DNA from: Rhodoplanes serenus
GTDB taxonomy: Bacteria > Pseudomonadota > Alphaproteobacteria > Rhizobiales > Xanthobacteraceae
Length of the DNA stretch: 46,421 nt
Reading direction: 5' to 3'
Assembly: GCA_945893145.1 (NCBI GenBank)
Contig: CAMDDZ010000042.1
Coordinates: 1 to 46,421, forward strand
Under the pieces are notes generated by a model. It saw nothing but the letters and a program-made list of their open reading frames with translations, did no database searches and had not been told where the DNA came from. Shown piece after piece: positions 14,330 through 22,237 of the stretch (positions are counted from its first letter, which is position 1; each line of letters begins with the position of its first letter). A program made the translations under genes and the position numbers.

Positions 14330-15075
14330 CGTGTGATTTGCCTTGCTGGGCCGTGAACCGGGGACGACCGCAGCGAAACCGCGAGGCGGAGAAACGTGGT
14401 GGCGATCTTCCACGCCGCGCTGAGGCCCGCAATCAGATTGCTGGAGACTTTGGAGACACCGCCGCGCCGGCAGCGGTGATCGACCGGCACTTCCACGATG
14501 CGAAGCCCTGCCGCCGCGACCCGCATCTGCATTTCGAGATTCCAGCCGTAGGTCTGCTCGGTCATGCCGAGCGCGCGCAGGCGATCGAGCCGGAGCGCGC
14601 GAAATGGCGACATGTCAGTGAAGCGTACACCGTAAATGGCACGCATCAGTAGACCCGCAAGCTTGCCGGCCACGATCTGCTGCGGCGTCATGCTGCCCGG
14701 CTCGCGCGTGCCCAGCACCCGCGAGCCCATGACGAAATCGGCGGCGCCCGCCGCAATCGGGCCGGCGACCTGCGGCAAGAAGCGCGGCACATCGCTGCCA
14801 TCGCCGTCGAGAAAACAAACGATCTCGGTGCCGGCCGGCACCGCCGCGACCCCCGCCGCACACGCGCGGCCATAGCCGCGCTGCGGCTCGCTCACCACGA
14901 GGGCGCCGGCTTCCGCCGCGCGCCGCGCGGTGGCGTCGGTCGAGCCGTTGTCGACCACCAGCACCGCATCGGCGCCCGCGGCCAGCACCTCGCGCACCAC
15001 GGCCGCAATCGCATCGGCTTCGTTGAGGCAGGGAATCACCACCGCCACCGACTTCGGGCCTGACGTGAGCATCAT
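14326..15075 (-). CDS. GT2 family glycosyltransferase (dolichyl-phosphate-mannose-synthase-like)
   Basis: A 249-residue GT-A enzyme without membrane helices. N-terminal VAVVIPCLNEADAIAAVV, nucleotide-binding VVDNGSTDA (41-49), metal-binding CFLDGDGSD (Asp90/Asp92), then MSPFRALR and the acceptor region TYGWNLEMQMR. It resembles polyprenyl-phosphate mannosyl/glucosyl synthases. A polytopic GT87-like protein encoded at 18247-19644 could use the lipid-linked sugar it makes. It lies 21 bp after the DUF2064 gene and overlaps the epimerase gene by four bases. Confidence 0.92.
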   Translation of the reverse strand: MMLTSGPKSVAVVIPCLNEADAIAAVVREVLAAGADAVLVVDNGSTDATARRAAEAGALVVSEPQRGYGRACAAGVAAVPAGTEIVCFLDGDGSDVPRFLPQVAGPIAAGAADFVMGSRVLGTREPGSMTPQQIVAGKLAGLLMRAIYGVRFTDMSPFRALRLDRLRALGMTEQTYGWNLEMQMRVAAAGLRIVEVPVDHRCRRGGVSKVSSNLIAGLSAAWKIATTFLRLAVSLRSSPVHGPARQITR

Positions 15076-15096
15076 GGGCGTGGCCGGTTCAGCGCG

Positions 15097-15816
15097 TCAC
15101 GCGGCGGGGGCCGCGAGCGCTGCATTGCGCGCTCGCAGAAAGCCGCGCGTGCGCGGCGCCGGCGTACCCGGCATCGCGGCGAACTCCGGCACGCGGCCCG
15201 CGAACTCGCGTTCGAGCATCCGCAGCGAGGCCTCATCGTCGATGTCATACCAGCCCGGCACGTTGGCGACCGGCAGGCTGATCTCTTTCGCGCGCTCTAG
15301 CGTCAGCCGATGGACCGCGCTGGTGCTCCATGGAATGTCCTCGAACAGCCGGTCGTGCGGCTTCGACAGGCCGATCAGCGTATAGCCGCCGTCGAACGCG
15401 GGGCTGAGCACGACGCAATCCTCGCGCAGGAGTGCGTCGACCGCGGCGCGCAGGATGGCGCGCGGCAAGGTTGGGCTGTCCGAATTGACCAGGATCGCGC
15501 CGCGATGACCGGCACTGAGCAGATCGGCAATGCCTTGGCGCAGCCGTTCACCAAAGCCGCCCTCGCATTGCGGTGCCAGCGCAAAGCGCTCCGGCAACAG
15601 CTCGCATAGCGTCGTCTCGGTGCCGCGCGGCGTGTAGAGCGCGTAAGGCGTCACGTCGCCGTCGCGGCGCAGGTCCCCGATCGTGCCGGCGAGGTCTTCG
15701 ATGAAGCAGGCCGAGAGCGCCGCGCATTCGTCGGGCCGCAGCGGCGGCGATAGCCGGGTTTTCGAGCGCCCCGGCACCGGCGTCTTGCAAACCACGGCGA
15801 CCGCAACAGTGCTCAA
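15097..15816 (-). CDS. DUF2064/TIGR04282-type glycosyltransferase-like protein
   Basis: A 239-residue protein of the nucleotidyltransferase-like GT-A fold. The start region VAVVCKTPVPGRSKTRLSPP carries the KTRL signature, followed by ILVNSDSPTLP with the acidic pair and VLSPAFDGGYTLIG. Relatives are annotated as 'TIGR04282 arsenosugar biosynthesis glycosyltransferase'; no arsenic genes are here, so a general sugar-nucleotide role is more likely. The start is the TTG at 15816, which has GGGAGG at ideal spacing; no ATG or GTG fits. First gene of an operon with the GT2 and epimerase genes. Confidence 0.85.
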   Translation of the reverse strand: MSTVAVAVVCKTPVPGRSKTRLSPPLRPDECAALSACFIEDLAGTIGDLRRDGDVTPYALYTPRGTETTLCELLPERFALAPQCEGGFGERLRQGIADLLSAGHRGAILVNSDSPTLPRAILRAAVDALLREDCVVLSPAFDGGYTLIGLSKPHDRLFEDIPWSTSAVHRLTLERAKEISLPVANVPGWYDIDDEASLRMLEREFAGRVPEFAAMPGTPAPRTRGFLRARNAALAAPAA

Positions 15817-16003
15817 GCGTTCCTCCCGCAACGAATTGTCCGGATTTTGGGGGGCAGCCGCCTTGGCCGCAGCCCCGCGCTTCCAACAGCATTCAATCCG
15901 ATCACCCCTGCGGCGGTTCCAATCATGAGCTCAGGATTTCCGTCGGTTCGACTGAAAGGCACTGAAAAATAGGGTGAAGCGCGCCGGCCCTGCGCTGGCG
16001 CGG

Positions 16004-16543
16004 TCATCGTCGCGTGATTGCGATGCGGATCATCTCGTCGGGGCCGATCGGCGTTGCTTGCACGGCCGCGAAGGTCGGCGCCTTGTCGAACTCCTGGCGC
16101 GGCATGTCGAGCGCCGCCATCTGCCGCCCCATCATGGCCACGACTTCGAGCGGGACCGCGACCGCGCGGGTGCCCCAGCTCACCGACAGGAATCCGAACC
16201 AGGAGCGGTACGGCACGATCAATTGAATCTTGCCGGCCGAGGTCCGCACCACCTGCCGGACGTAGCCGATGGTGCGATCGTCGTCGTCGAGCACCGGAAG
16301 GCCGATTAGATCGCCGACCCGCACCGGCTGCGGATAGCGCCGGGCGTAGCGCTCCTCGGCTGTGAGCGGCTTGGTTGCGGCGGGCGCTGCCGCAGGCGGC
16401 GTCGCCGGACTGCTCGATGCGGCGATTACGATATTCTGCACCATATTCTGGCTATCCGGCCGGGCGTCGCCCGCCTGCGCGTTCGGCACCGCAACGCAGA
16501 TCAGGCCGATGAGCAGCAGCGCGCGCGTCATGTTGAGCGACAT
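16004..16543 (-). CDS. exported PRC-barrel domain protein
   Basis: A 179-residue protein with a signal peptide (TRALLLIGLICVAVPNAQAG), an Ala/Pro linker at about 45-60 and a PRC-barrel from about residue 70: VRVGDLIGLPVLDDDDRTIG, then LIVPYRSWFGFLSV and VAVPLEVVAMMG. PRC-barrels are small beta barrels found in photosynthetic reaction centre H subunits and RimM; in exported form the role is unknown. Divergent from the cytochrome b561-like gene with a 29-bp palindrome between them, which suggests shared control. Confidence 0.82.
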   Translation of the reverse strand: MSLNMTRALLLIGLICVAVPNAQAGDARPDSQNMVQNIVIAASSSPATPPAAAPAATKPLTAEERYARRYPQPVRVGDLIGLPVLDDDDRTIGYVRQVVRTSAGKIQLIVPYRSWFGFLSVSWGTRAVAVPLEVVAMMGRQMAALDMPRQEFDKAPTFAAVQATPIGPDEMIRIAITRR

Positions 16544-16678
16544 AGTTCTTTGAGTGACATGGCTCTCCGCCAGAATCAGGATCAAGAATCGCGTACAAGA
16601 ATCACACGAGGGAACAATCAAGCGTACGATCAAGACCAGGAATGCGGCCAATCACAAGCCCATCAGCACGGCAAAGCA

Positions 16679-16707
16679 CACGAACACGACACCGTGTCTT
16701 GTTTGTG
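16679..16707. promoter_or_regulatory. 29-bp palindrome in divergent intergenic region
   Basis: CACGAACACGACAC, one central base, then GTGTCTTGTTTGTG; 12 of 14 positions pair. It lies 136 bp from the PRC-barrel start and 51 bp from the cytochrome start. The size and symmetry fit a dimeric repressor or activator operator; no T run follows, so it is not a terminator. Confidence 0.5.
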
Positions 16708-16757
16708 ATGCTCGATTGTTCTCGGATCGTCGCCACCATGTCGTATAGACCTTGGCC

Positions 16758-17444
16758 ATGACGCTGGCGGTCAAATCAACAGATCGTAAGAGTCCGCTGC
16801 TGCACCCGCTGCCGGTGCGCATCATGCATTGGATCAACGCGCTGGCGATGATCATCATGATCGGCAGCGGCTGGAAGATTTACAACGACGAGGTGCTGTT
16901 CGGCTGGCTGCATTTCCCCGACTGGATGACCATCGGCGGCGGGCCGGAAGGCGCGCTGCAATGGCATTTCTTCGCGATGTGGCTCCTGATGATCAACGGC
17001 CTCTGCTATCTGGTCTATGGCTTTGCGACCGGCCGCTTCCGCCGGAAGCTCATGCCGATCCTGGTGTCGGAGTTCATCGCGGACGCGAAAGATGCGTTGC
17101 GCTTCAAGCTCGCGCACGACGACATCACGCGCTACAACGCGGTGCAGAAGCTGCTCTACGTCGGCATCATTGTGGTGATCGTGATCCAGGTGCTGTCCGG
17201 CCTCGCGGTCTGGAAGCCGATGCAGTTCTCCGAGCTCGCGGCGCTGTTCTACGACTTCCAGGGCTCGCGGTTGGTGCATTTCCTCGGCATGGCGGCGATC
17301 GTTGGCTTCATCGTGATCCACGTTGGGGTGGCTCTCCTAGTACCGGCGGCCCTGAAGGCGATGTTCACCGGTGGGCCGCGCGTTGCGGACCCGAAAGCCG
17401 CTGAGCCACCGCCCGGCAGCGTCCCGTCCGAGCCGGTGGCCTAA
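16758..17444 (+). CDS. cytochrome b561-like membrane protein
   Basis: A 228-residue integral protein with four to five helices: RIMHWINALAMIIMIGSGW, WHFFAMWLLMINGLCYLVYG, LLYVGIIVVIVIQVLSGLAV and HFLGMAAIVGFIVIHVGVAL. Histidines at the membrane faces (MHW, QWHF, VHFLG, VIHVG) are the expected haem b ligands. It should carry electrons from the quinone pool or to the periplasmic molybdopterin protein encoded 14 bp downstream, as MsrQ does for MsrP. The ATG at 16758 is used; a TTG six bases earlier is unlikely. The C-terminal tail is Pro/Ala-rich. Confidence 0.9.
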   Translation: MTLAVKSTDRKSPLLHPLPVRIMHWINALAMIIMIGSGWKIYNDEVLFGWLHFPDWMTIGGGPEGALQWHFFAMWLLMINGLCYLVYGFATGRFRRKLMPILVSEFIADAKDALRFKLAHDDITRYNAVQKLLYVGIIVVIVIQVLSGLAVWKPMQFSELAALFYDFQGSRLVHFLGMAAIVGFIVIHVGVALLVPAALKAMFTGGPRVADPKAAEPPPGSVPSEPVA

Positions 17445-17458
17445 AGGAGCTTCTCGTC

Positions 17459-18250
17459 ATGGCGATCAAGACGCCGTCGCGCTCCCGCTTCCGCCCCCTG
17501 CAGGGTGTGGACCAGAGCATCCTCGACGCCAACAAATCGCTGATCGATGAGATCGACCGCCGCAAGATTTTGCGCGGCGCCGTCAGTCTCGGCGCGCTCA
17601 CCATGCTGACCGGCTGCAACGTCACCAACCAGGATGCGGTGCAGAGCGTGCTGAAGGCGGTGTCGAGCCTCAACGATGAAATCCAGCAGCTGATTTTCCG
17701 GCCGAACCATCTGGTGCCGACCTACACCGAGGCCGAGGTGCTGAAACCCCCGCGCTTCAACGCCTATTACGATGTCGAGGACATCGCCCCGGTCGATGGG
17801 GCGAAATGGAAGCTCGAACTCGCCGGCCTGGTGCAGGACAAAAAGCCGTGGACCGTCGCGCAATTCGCCGAGTTGCCCGAGCAGGAGCTGATCATCCGGC
17901 ACATCTGCGTCGAAGGCTGGGATTACATCGGGCAATGGTCGGGGGTGAACTTCCGGCAATTCCTGGAGCGCATCGGCGCCGACCTGAAAGCCAAATACGT
18001 CTCGTTCCGCTGCGCCGACGACTATTACGGCAGCATCGACATGGCGACCGCGCTGCATCCGCAGACCATCCTCGCCACCAAATACGCCAAGCAGCCGATC
18101 ACCGATCCGTTCGGATTTCCGCTGCGGCTGCGCACCGCCACCAAGCTTGGATTCAAGAATCCGAAATGGATCACCGCCATCGAGGTGACCAACACCTTCC
18201 CGGGCGGCTATTGGGAAGACCGCGGCTTCAACTGGCACAGCGGGATTTAG
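17459..18250 (+). CDS. Tat-exported molybdopterin oxidoreductase (sulfite-oxidase/MsrP fold)
   Basis: A 263-residue enzyme. The Tat motif is DRRKILRG (about 34-40), followed by a hydrophobic stretch ending in LTGC, a lipobox, so a Tat lipoprotein is likely. The molybdenum-ligand Cys is in RHICVEGWDYIGQWSG, and SFRCADDYYGSIDM and the C-terminal GYWEDRGFNWH belong to the same SUOX fold. Substrate unknown: sulfoxide reduction or sulfite oxidation are both found in the family. AAGGAG overlaps the stop of the cytochrome gene, so the two genes form an operon and probably a complex. Confidence 0.93.
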   Translation: MAIKTPSRSRFRPLQGVDQSILDANKSLIDEIDRRKILRGAVSLGALTMLTGCNVTNQDAVQSVLKAVSSLNDEIQQLIFRPNHLVPTYTEAEVLKPPRFNAYYDVEDIAPVDGAKWKLELAGLVQDKKPWTVAQFAELPEQELIIRHICVEGWDYIGQWSGVNFRQFLERIGADLKAKYVSFRCADDYYGSIDMATALHPQTILATKYAKQPITDPFGFPLRLRTATKLGFKNPKWITAIEVTNTFPGGYWEDRGFNWHSGI

Positions 18251-19644
18251 CCCCGGATATCGCTTCGCTCATCCGGGCTACGGGCTCGCCACACCGTCAC
18301 CAGCAGCGCGACCAGAAGCGCCACGTTGATGACGCTCTTCCATAGAAAGAAACGCGGATCTTCGGACGGCCACCACCACATATATAAGAGTGGCGCCAGC
18401 ACGGTGAGGGTCCAGGCCGGCGCGCCGCCGCCGAGCGGGATCAGCGGCACCAGCACCAAATAGTACCAAGGATAATTCGGCGACAGGAAAAACAGCCCGG
18501 CGATTATCAGCGCGGTGATGTCGCGCAGACTTTGGTCCGGCGCGGGATGCGCGCCTTCGCGGCGCACACCGCGCCAATCGGCGCCGCGAAAGCTGATGCG
18601 CAGCGCCAGCGCGCCCAGCACCGCGAGCACAATCGCCACATAGGCGGGAAACAGCCCCGGCACGTCGCCGATCAGGCGGCGCACCACGAGCAGCGGCCAG
18701 AACGCATCGCCGCTGCTCAGCGCCTCCTCGGTGGCGTATTGCGGCAGAAAGCCCAAGGCGCGCGTGCCAATGCCGATATAGGGCAGATAGCAAAGCACCA
18801 CTGTCGCCGCGACTGCGGCCGGCACGCGCCAATCCCACGGCCGCCAGAACGCCGGCAGCGCCAGCACGGCGTAAGGCTTCACCAGCACGGCGAGCGCCAT
18901 CGCGACGCCGGCAAGCGCGCGCCGCGATTTCACCAAGAGCCAGACGCCGGCCATGAACAGCGCCACCATCAGGGCCTCGACATGGCCGCTGTTGGAAATC
19001 TCCCAGGCGGCGAGGGGATGCCACGCATAGGCCGCGATCAGCACCACCGGCCGGCCGGTCGAGCGCAGCAGATCCCACAGCAGCCACACGATGGCGATCT
19101 CGCAGGCGATGAAGGCGAGCCGCATCGCCACCGTGGTTTCGGACAATCGCGTCACCGCGAAGAAGAACATCTGCGCCACAGGCGGATAAGCGGTCGGTGC
19201 GTAATCGGCGCGGTTGATATTGGGATAAATGCTGGCGTCGCGCAGCGCGCGCAGCGCTTCGTCGGCCGGCACGTATTGATACGGATTGATCAGCGCCGCC
19301 TGCACGCGGCCGTCCCAGATGTAGCGGTAGATGTCGGTGGAGAGCATCGGTTCGTAGAGCAGCCCGATCAGCCGCAGCGCGACGGCGACGACAATGATCG
19401 CTACGAGCGCGCGTCGCGCCGGCGCCGCGACCGCGACGCGGCAGCTCACGATGGTCAGCGCGCCCCACACCAGAAAGAGGCCGACCAGAATGGCCTCGCT
19501 GCCCCACGGTCCGTAAAACCGCGCGCAGGCCGCTGCGAGGCCGAGGATGATGACGCCGCAACCGCAGAGCAGCCCGAAAGCCGCGTTCTCGCGGTTTATG
19601 CGCCGCCCCACAGGCGGCGCGGCTTCGCTCGCGGCGTCACTCAT
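18247..19644 (-). CDS. GT87/DUF2029-type polytopic glycosyltransferase
   Basis: A 465-residue membrane protein with about ten helices. YIWDGRVQAALINPYQY near residue 110 is the periplasmic-loop signature with acidic residues of polyprenyl-phosphate-sugar-using mannosyltransferases (GT87, alpha-(1->2)-mannosyltransferase-like). SPNYPWYYLVLVPL near the end is also typical. It probably uses a lipid-linked sugar such as that made by the GT2 enzyme at 14326-15075. The last 11 residues (SPDERSDIRG) are encoded by a dispersed repeat, and the gene overlaps the end of the molybdopterin gene by four bases. Confidence 0.88.
   Translation of the reverse strand: MSDAASEAAPPVGRRINRENAAFGLLCGCGVIILGLAAACARFYGPWGSEAILVGLFLVWGALTIVSCRVAVAAPARRALVAIIVVAVALRLIGLLYEPMLSTDIYRYIWDGRVQAALINPYQYVPADEALRALRDASIYPNINRADYAPTAYPPVAQMFFFAVTRLSETTVAMRLAFIACEIAIVWLLWDLLRSTGRPVVLIAAYAWHPLAAWEISNSGHVEALMVALFMAGVWLLVKSRRALAGVAMALAVLVKPYAVLALPAFWRPWDWRVPAAVAATVVLCYLPYIGIGTRALGFLPQYATEEALSSGDAFWPLLVVRRLIGDVPGLFPAYVAIVLAVLGALALRISFRGADWRGVRREGAHPAPDQSLRDITALIIAGLFFLSPNYPWYYLVLVPLIPLGGGAPAWTLTVLAPLLYMWWWPSEDPRFFLWKSVINVALLVALLVTVWRARSPDERSDIRG
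18249..18281. repeat. dispersed repeat, CCCGGATATCGC type (inside gene end)
   Basis: AGCCCCGGATATCGCTTCGC followed by TCATCCGGGCTAC. The copy lies at the junction of two convergent genes and supplies the C-terminal codons and stop of the GT87-type gene. Confidence 0.8.
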
Positions 19645-19763
19645 AGCGTTGGCGGCGCGGGATTCGTCATGCCGTCACCATAGGACGGTTCATACCGATG
19701 CGCGATGTTACGGGGCCGCAAATCAACGTGAGGCAGCGATATCCGGGGCGCCTTGCCCGATCC

Positions 19764-20789
19764 TCAGCGCCAGCCCAGGCCCGGCGCGACGTGTTTGAGG
19801 ATCGCCTCGATGACATGGGCGTTGTAGTCGACACCGAGCTGATTGGGCACGGTCAACAGCAGCGTGTCGGCCTCGGCGATAGCTTCGTCTTTCTTGAGCT
19901 GCTCGATGAGGACGTCCGGTTCGGCGGCGTAGCTGCGGCCGAAAACAGCGCGGGTGTTGTCGCCGAGCATGCCGATCTGGTCCTCGGCGTCGTCGTCGCC
20001 GCTGCCGAAATAGGCGCGGTCGCGGTCGTTCATCAGCGCAAAGATGCTGCGGCTCACTGACGTACGCGGCTCGCGCTTGTGTCCGGCTTCCTTCCAGGCC
20101 TCGCGGAAGGTGCGGATCTGCTCGGCCTGCTGGATATGCAGCGGGCGGCCGCTCTCGTCGTTCTTGAGCGTCGAGCTTTGCATGTTCATGCCGAGCTTGC
20201 CCGCCCAGGCGGCGGTGGCGTTCGAGCCTGCGCCCCACCAGATGCGCTCGCGCAAGCCCGCCGAATACGGTTCGACGCGCAGCAGGCCCGGCGGATTCGA
20301 AAACATCGGCCGCGGGTTGGGCCGCGCGAAGCCCTCGCCACGCAGCACTTCGAGAAACACTTCGGTGTGGCGGCGCGCCATGTCGGCATCGGTCATGCCC
20401 TCGGGCGGCGCGTAACCGAAGTGGCGCCAGCCGTCGATCACCTGCTCGGGCGAGCCGCGGCTGATGCCGAGTTGCAGGCGGCCGCCGGCGATGAGGTCGG
20501 CTGCGCCCGCGTCCTCCGCCATGTAGAGCGGGTTCTCGTAGCGCATATCGATGACGGCGGTGCCGATCTCGATGCGCTTGGTGCGCGCGCCGCACGCCGC
20601 CAGCAGCGGAAAGGGCGAGCCCAACTGGCGGGCGAAGTGATGCACCCGGAAATAAGCGCCGTCGGCGCCGAGCTCTTCGGCCGCGACCGCCAGGTCGATC
20701 GATTGCAACAGCGCGTCGGCCGCGGTTCGGGTCTGCGACTGCGGCGAGGGCGTCCAATGGCCGAAGGACAAAAAGCCGATCTTTTTCAT
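19764..20789 (-). CDS. LLM-class (luciferase-like) flavin-dependent oxidoreductase
   Basis: A 341-residue TIM-barrel flavoprotein. MKKIGFLSFGHW starts the first strand; AEELGADGAYFRVHHFARQL, AVIDMRYENPLYMAEDAGAA and GRLQLGISRGSP are the classic bacterial luciferase-like motifs, and WWGAGSNATA contributes to the flavin site. Such enzymes oxidise diverse substrates with FMNH2 or F420; the substrate cannot be read. The ATG at 20789 is the start that matches family length. It is a single-gene unit. Confidence 0.92.
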   Translation of the reverse strand: MKKIGFLSFGHWTPSPQSQTRTAADALLQSIDLAVAAEELGADGAYFRVHHFARQLGSPFPLLAACGARTKRIEIGTAVIDMRYENPLYMAEDAGAADLIAGGRLQLGISRGSPEQVIDGWRHFGYAPPEGMTDADMARRHTEVFLEVLRGEGFARPNPRPMFSNPPGLLRVEPYSAGLRERIWWGAGSNATAAWAGKLGMNMQSSTLKNDESGRPLHIQQAEQIRTFREAWKEAGHKREPRTSVSRSIFALMNDRDRAYFGSGDDDAEDQIGMLGDNTRAVFGRSYAAEPDVLIEQLKKDEAIAEADTLLLTVPNQLGVDYNAHVIEAILKHVAPGLGWR

Positions 20790-21030
20790 GGACGCGCGCC
20801 GGGGGGCTATTTCGGGGTGATGCGTTGAACGTCCGCTCACCTAACCTGAAAAAGCGACGTCAGAATAGGTCGCAGCGCTCATCTGCAGGCGCGTTGCCGA
20901 TCGCGATGAGCGGAGGGCGACGGCGTGGATGGCGGAAGAGCGAAAAGGGTCCTGGCGGCAACGCCGCCTGCCGCCGTCGCGGCGGCAGGGGCCATTCGCA
21001 GAGCGGTCCGATCAGAACAGCGCGGCCCGA

Positions 21031-21366
21031 TCAGAAATCGTCCCGCATCGCGTTCATGTGCTTGCTGCAAGTGTCGCCTTTCGGGCCCGACACCACGAAA
21101 TAAGCGATGCCCTTTTCCGAGGCGCAGCGGATCAGCGCGGTGTATTCGCCGAGCTCGCCGTAGATCGATGAATTGCCCAGCACCTCGAAGCGGGTTCTGA
21201 AGTTCTGCCCCTTCATCGTGGCGCTGCCCTTCTTCACGCACGCATCCTGATCGATCGTGATGGCGAGCCAGGCCGAGCTCATGCTCGGCCCTGCGATCAC
21301 GGTCGACGCCGGCATGGCGGCGGCGAGCAGCACGGCCGCAGCCGCATAAATCAATTTGTTGGTCAT
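21031..21366 (-). CDS. small exported hypothetical protein
   Basis: A 111-residue protein with a signal peptide (NKLIYAAAAVLLAAAMPAST, cleavage near VIAG) and three cysteines (DACVKK, IRCAS, DTCSKH) in the mature part, of which two may be disulfide-linked. GGGGGAGA precedes the ATG at 21366. The mature part is about 85 residues with alternating beta strands. Family not recognised. Confidence 0.72.
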   Translation of the reverse strand: MTNKLIYAAAAVLLAAAMPASTVIAGPSMSSAWLAITIDQDACVKKGSATMKGQNFRTRFEVLGNSSIYGELGEYTALIRCASEKGIAYFVVSGPKGDTCSKHMNAMRDDF

Positions 21367-21511
21367 GGTCTCCCCCTGTGATGTTTGCACCGGCCAACCC
21401 TGTTTCGAACACGCGTGTTGCGAACCGGGCCGGCCCCGAACGTCGTGACGATAAACCACGATATGGCGCAATTTTGTCGCGATTCCCGCTTTTCCCGCAA
21501 GATCGGGGGCA

Positions 21512-21571
21512 CTCGCTATAGCGCGTCGAGGACGCGCGTGGACGCGCTTATGGCGCTCGGCCGGAATGACG
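21512..21571. repeat. dispersed palindromic repeat (CCGGAAT type)
   Basis: Shares with the copy at 2254-2325 the GTCGAGGACGCGCGTGGACG-like core, GCGCTTATGGCGC, and the ending CGGAATGACGAA. It lies between two minus-strand genes. Confidence 0.5.
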
Positions 21572-21596
21572 AAAGGCCTGCTAACCCGCAGCGAAT

Positions 21597-21830
21597 TCAG
21601 CGGTTCAGCGGACTGGCCGACCGTTCGAGGAAATCGCGGTGCCGCGTTTCCATGCGGGAGCGGCGCTCGGACTCCAGATCCACCAGGCAGTTCTTGTAGG
21701 CGTCTGAATTCGGCTCAAGCCCGCGGGCGGCGCAGCGCTCGCTGTCACGCTGCGCATTGGTGGCGCATGCCCCGAGCGTCAGGGCGAGTGCGAAGGCAAC
21801 GAGCAGGCGGGGGAGAAGGCGAGACAGCAT
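21597..21830 (-). CDS. small lipoprotein
   Basis: A 77-residue protein with a lipoprotein signal: LLPRLLVAFALALTLGACAT, lipobox LGAC, so processing should leave Cys21 lipidated. The mature part is short, charged and helical with a possible disulfide (RCAARG, KNCLVD) and ends LERSASPLNR. No operon partner. Function unknown. Confidence 0.78.
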   Translation of the reverse strand: MLSRLLPRLLVAFALALTLGACATNAQRDSERCAARGLEPNSDAYKNCLVDLESERRSRMETRHRDFLERSASPLNR

Positions 21831-21937
21831 GGCTAAGGATCACTCATAACAGAACCGGGTGAAGGCTTTCTTGCGGGCCGACTGCGGCTGCAGTGCGGCG
21901 GTGGGTAATCCCTGGCCCCCACGATGCGGACTCTCCC

Positions 21938-22110
21938 GGCGCTCATGGTGAGGAGCGCAGCGAAGCTGCGCGTCTCGAACGTCGCAAGTCGGGTTTACCC
22001 GACTTGCGCATTTATATGCCGATCTCGGGTAAACCCGAGATCGGGCGGGCCGCCCGGGTGGCCGCCTCTATCCTTCGAGACGCGGTCCTGCGGACCGTTC
22101 CTCAGGATGA
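21938..22110. repeat. composite repeat with two nested perfect palindromes
   Basis: Outer arms are GCTCATGGTGAGGAGCGC and the inverse ending CCTCAGGATGAGGC, with GCGTCTCGAA/TTCGAGACGC just inside. Within it lie two separate hairpins: CGCAAGTCGGG...CCCGACTTGCG at 21983-22008 and GATCTCGGGT...ACCCGAGATC at 22021-22042. Simpler copies of the outer unit are at 39716-39832 and 46084-46195. The rest of the 21830-22238 gap is purine-rich and carries nothing else I recognise. Confidence 0.7.
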
Positions 22111-22237
22111 GGCGGGGAGAGATACAGAGAGAGGTGGATAGAGAGAGCCGGAACCACCCCTCAACCCCCATCTGTCATCGCCCCGTCATGGAAATCGGGC
22201 ATGCCAGCATCAGGATGAACCGTGAAAGCCACCCCGC

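Noticed and set aside
13526..14356. 276-residue plus-strand frame
   Set aside because: Shadow of the epimerase gene, which has all catalytic motifs.
18532..19683. 383-residue plus-strand frame
   Set aside because: Opposite the GT87-type gene; rich in H, R and Q as usual for complementary frames of membrane proteins.
21938..22110. Possible CRISPR or riboswitch
   Set aside because: The hairpins are palindromic inserts in a dispersed repeat; there is no repeat-spacer order and no aptamer-like layout before the next gene.
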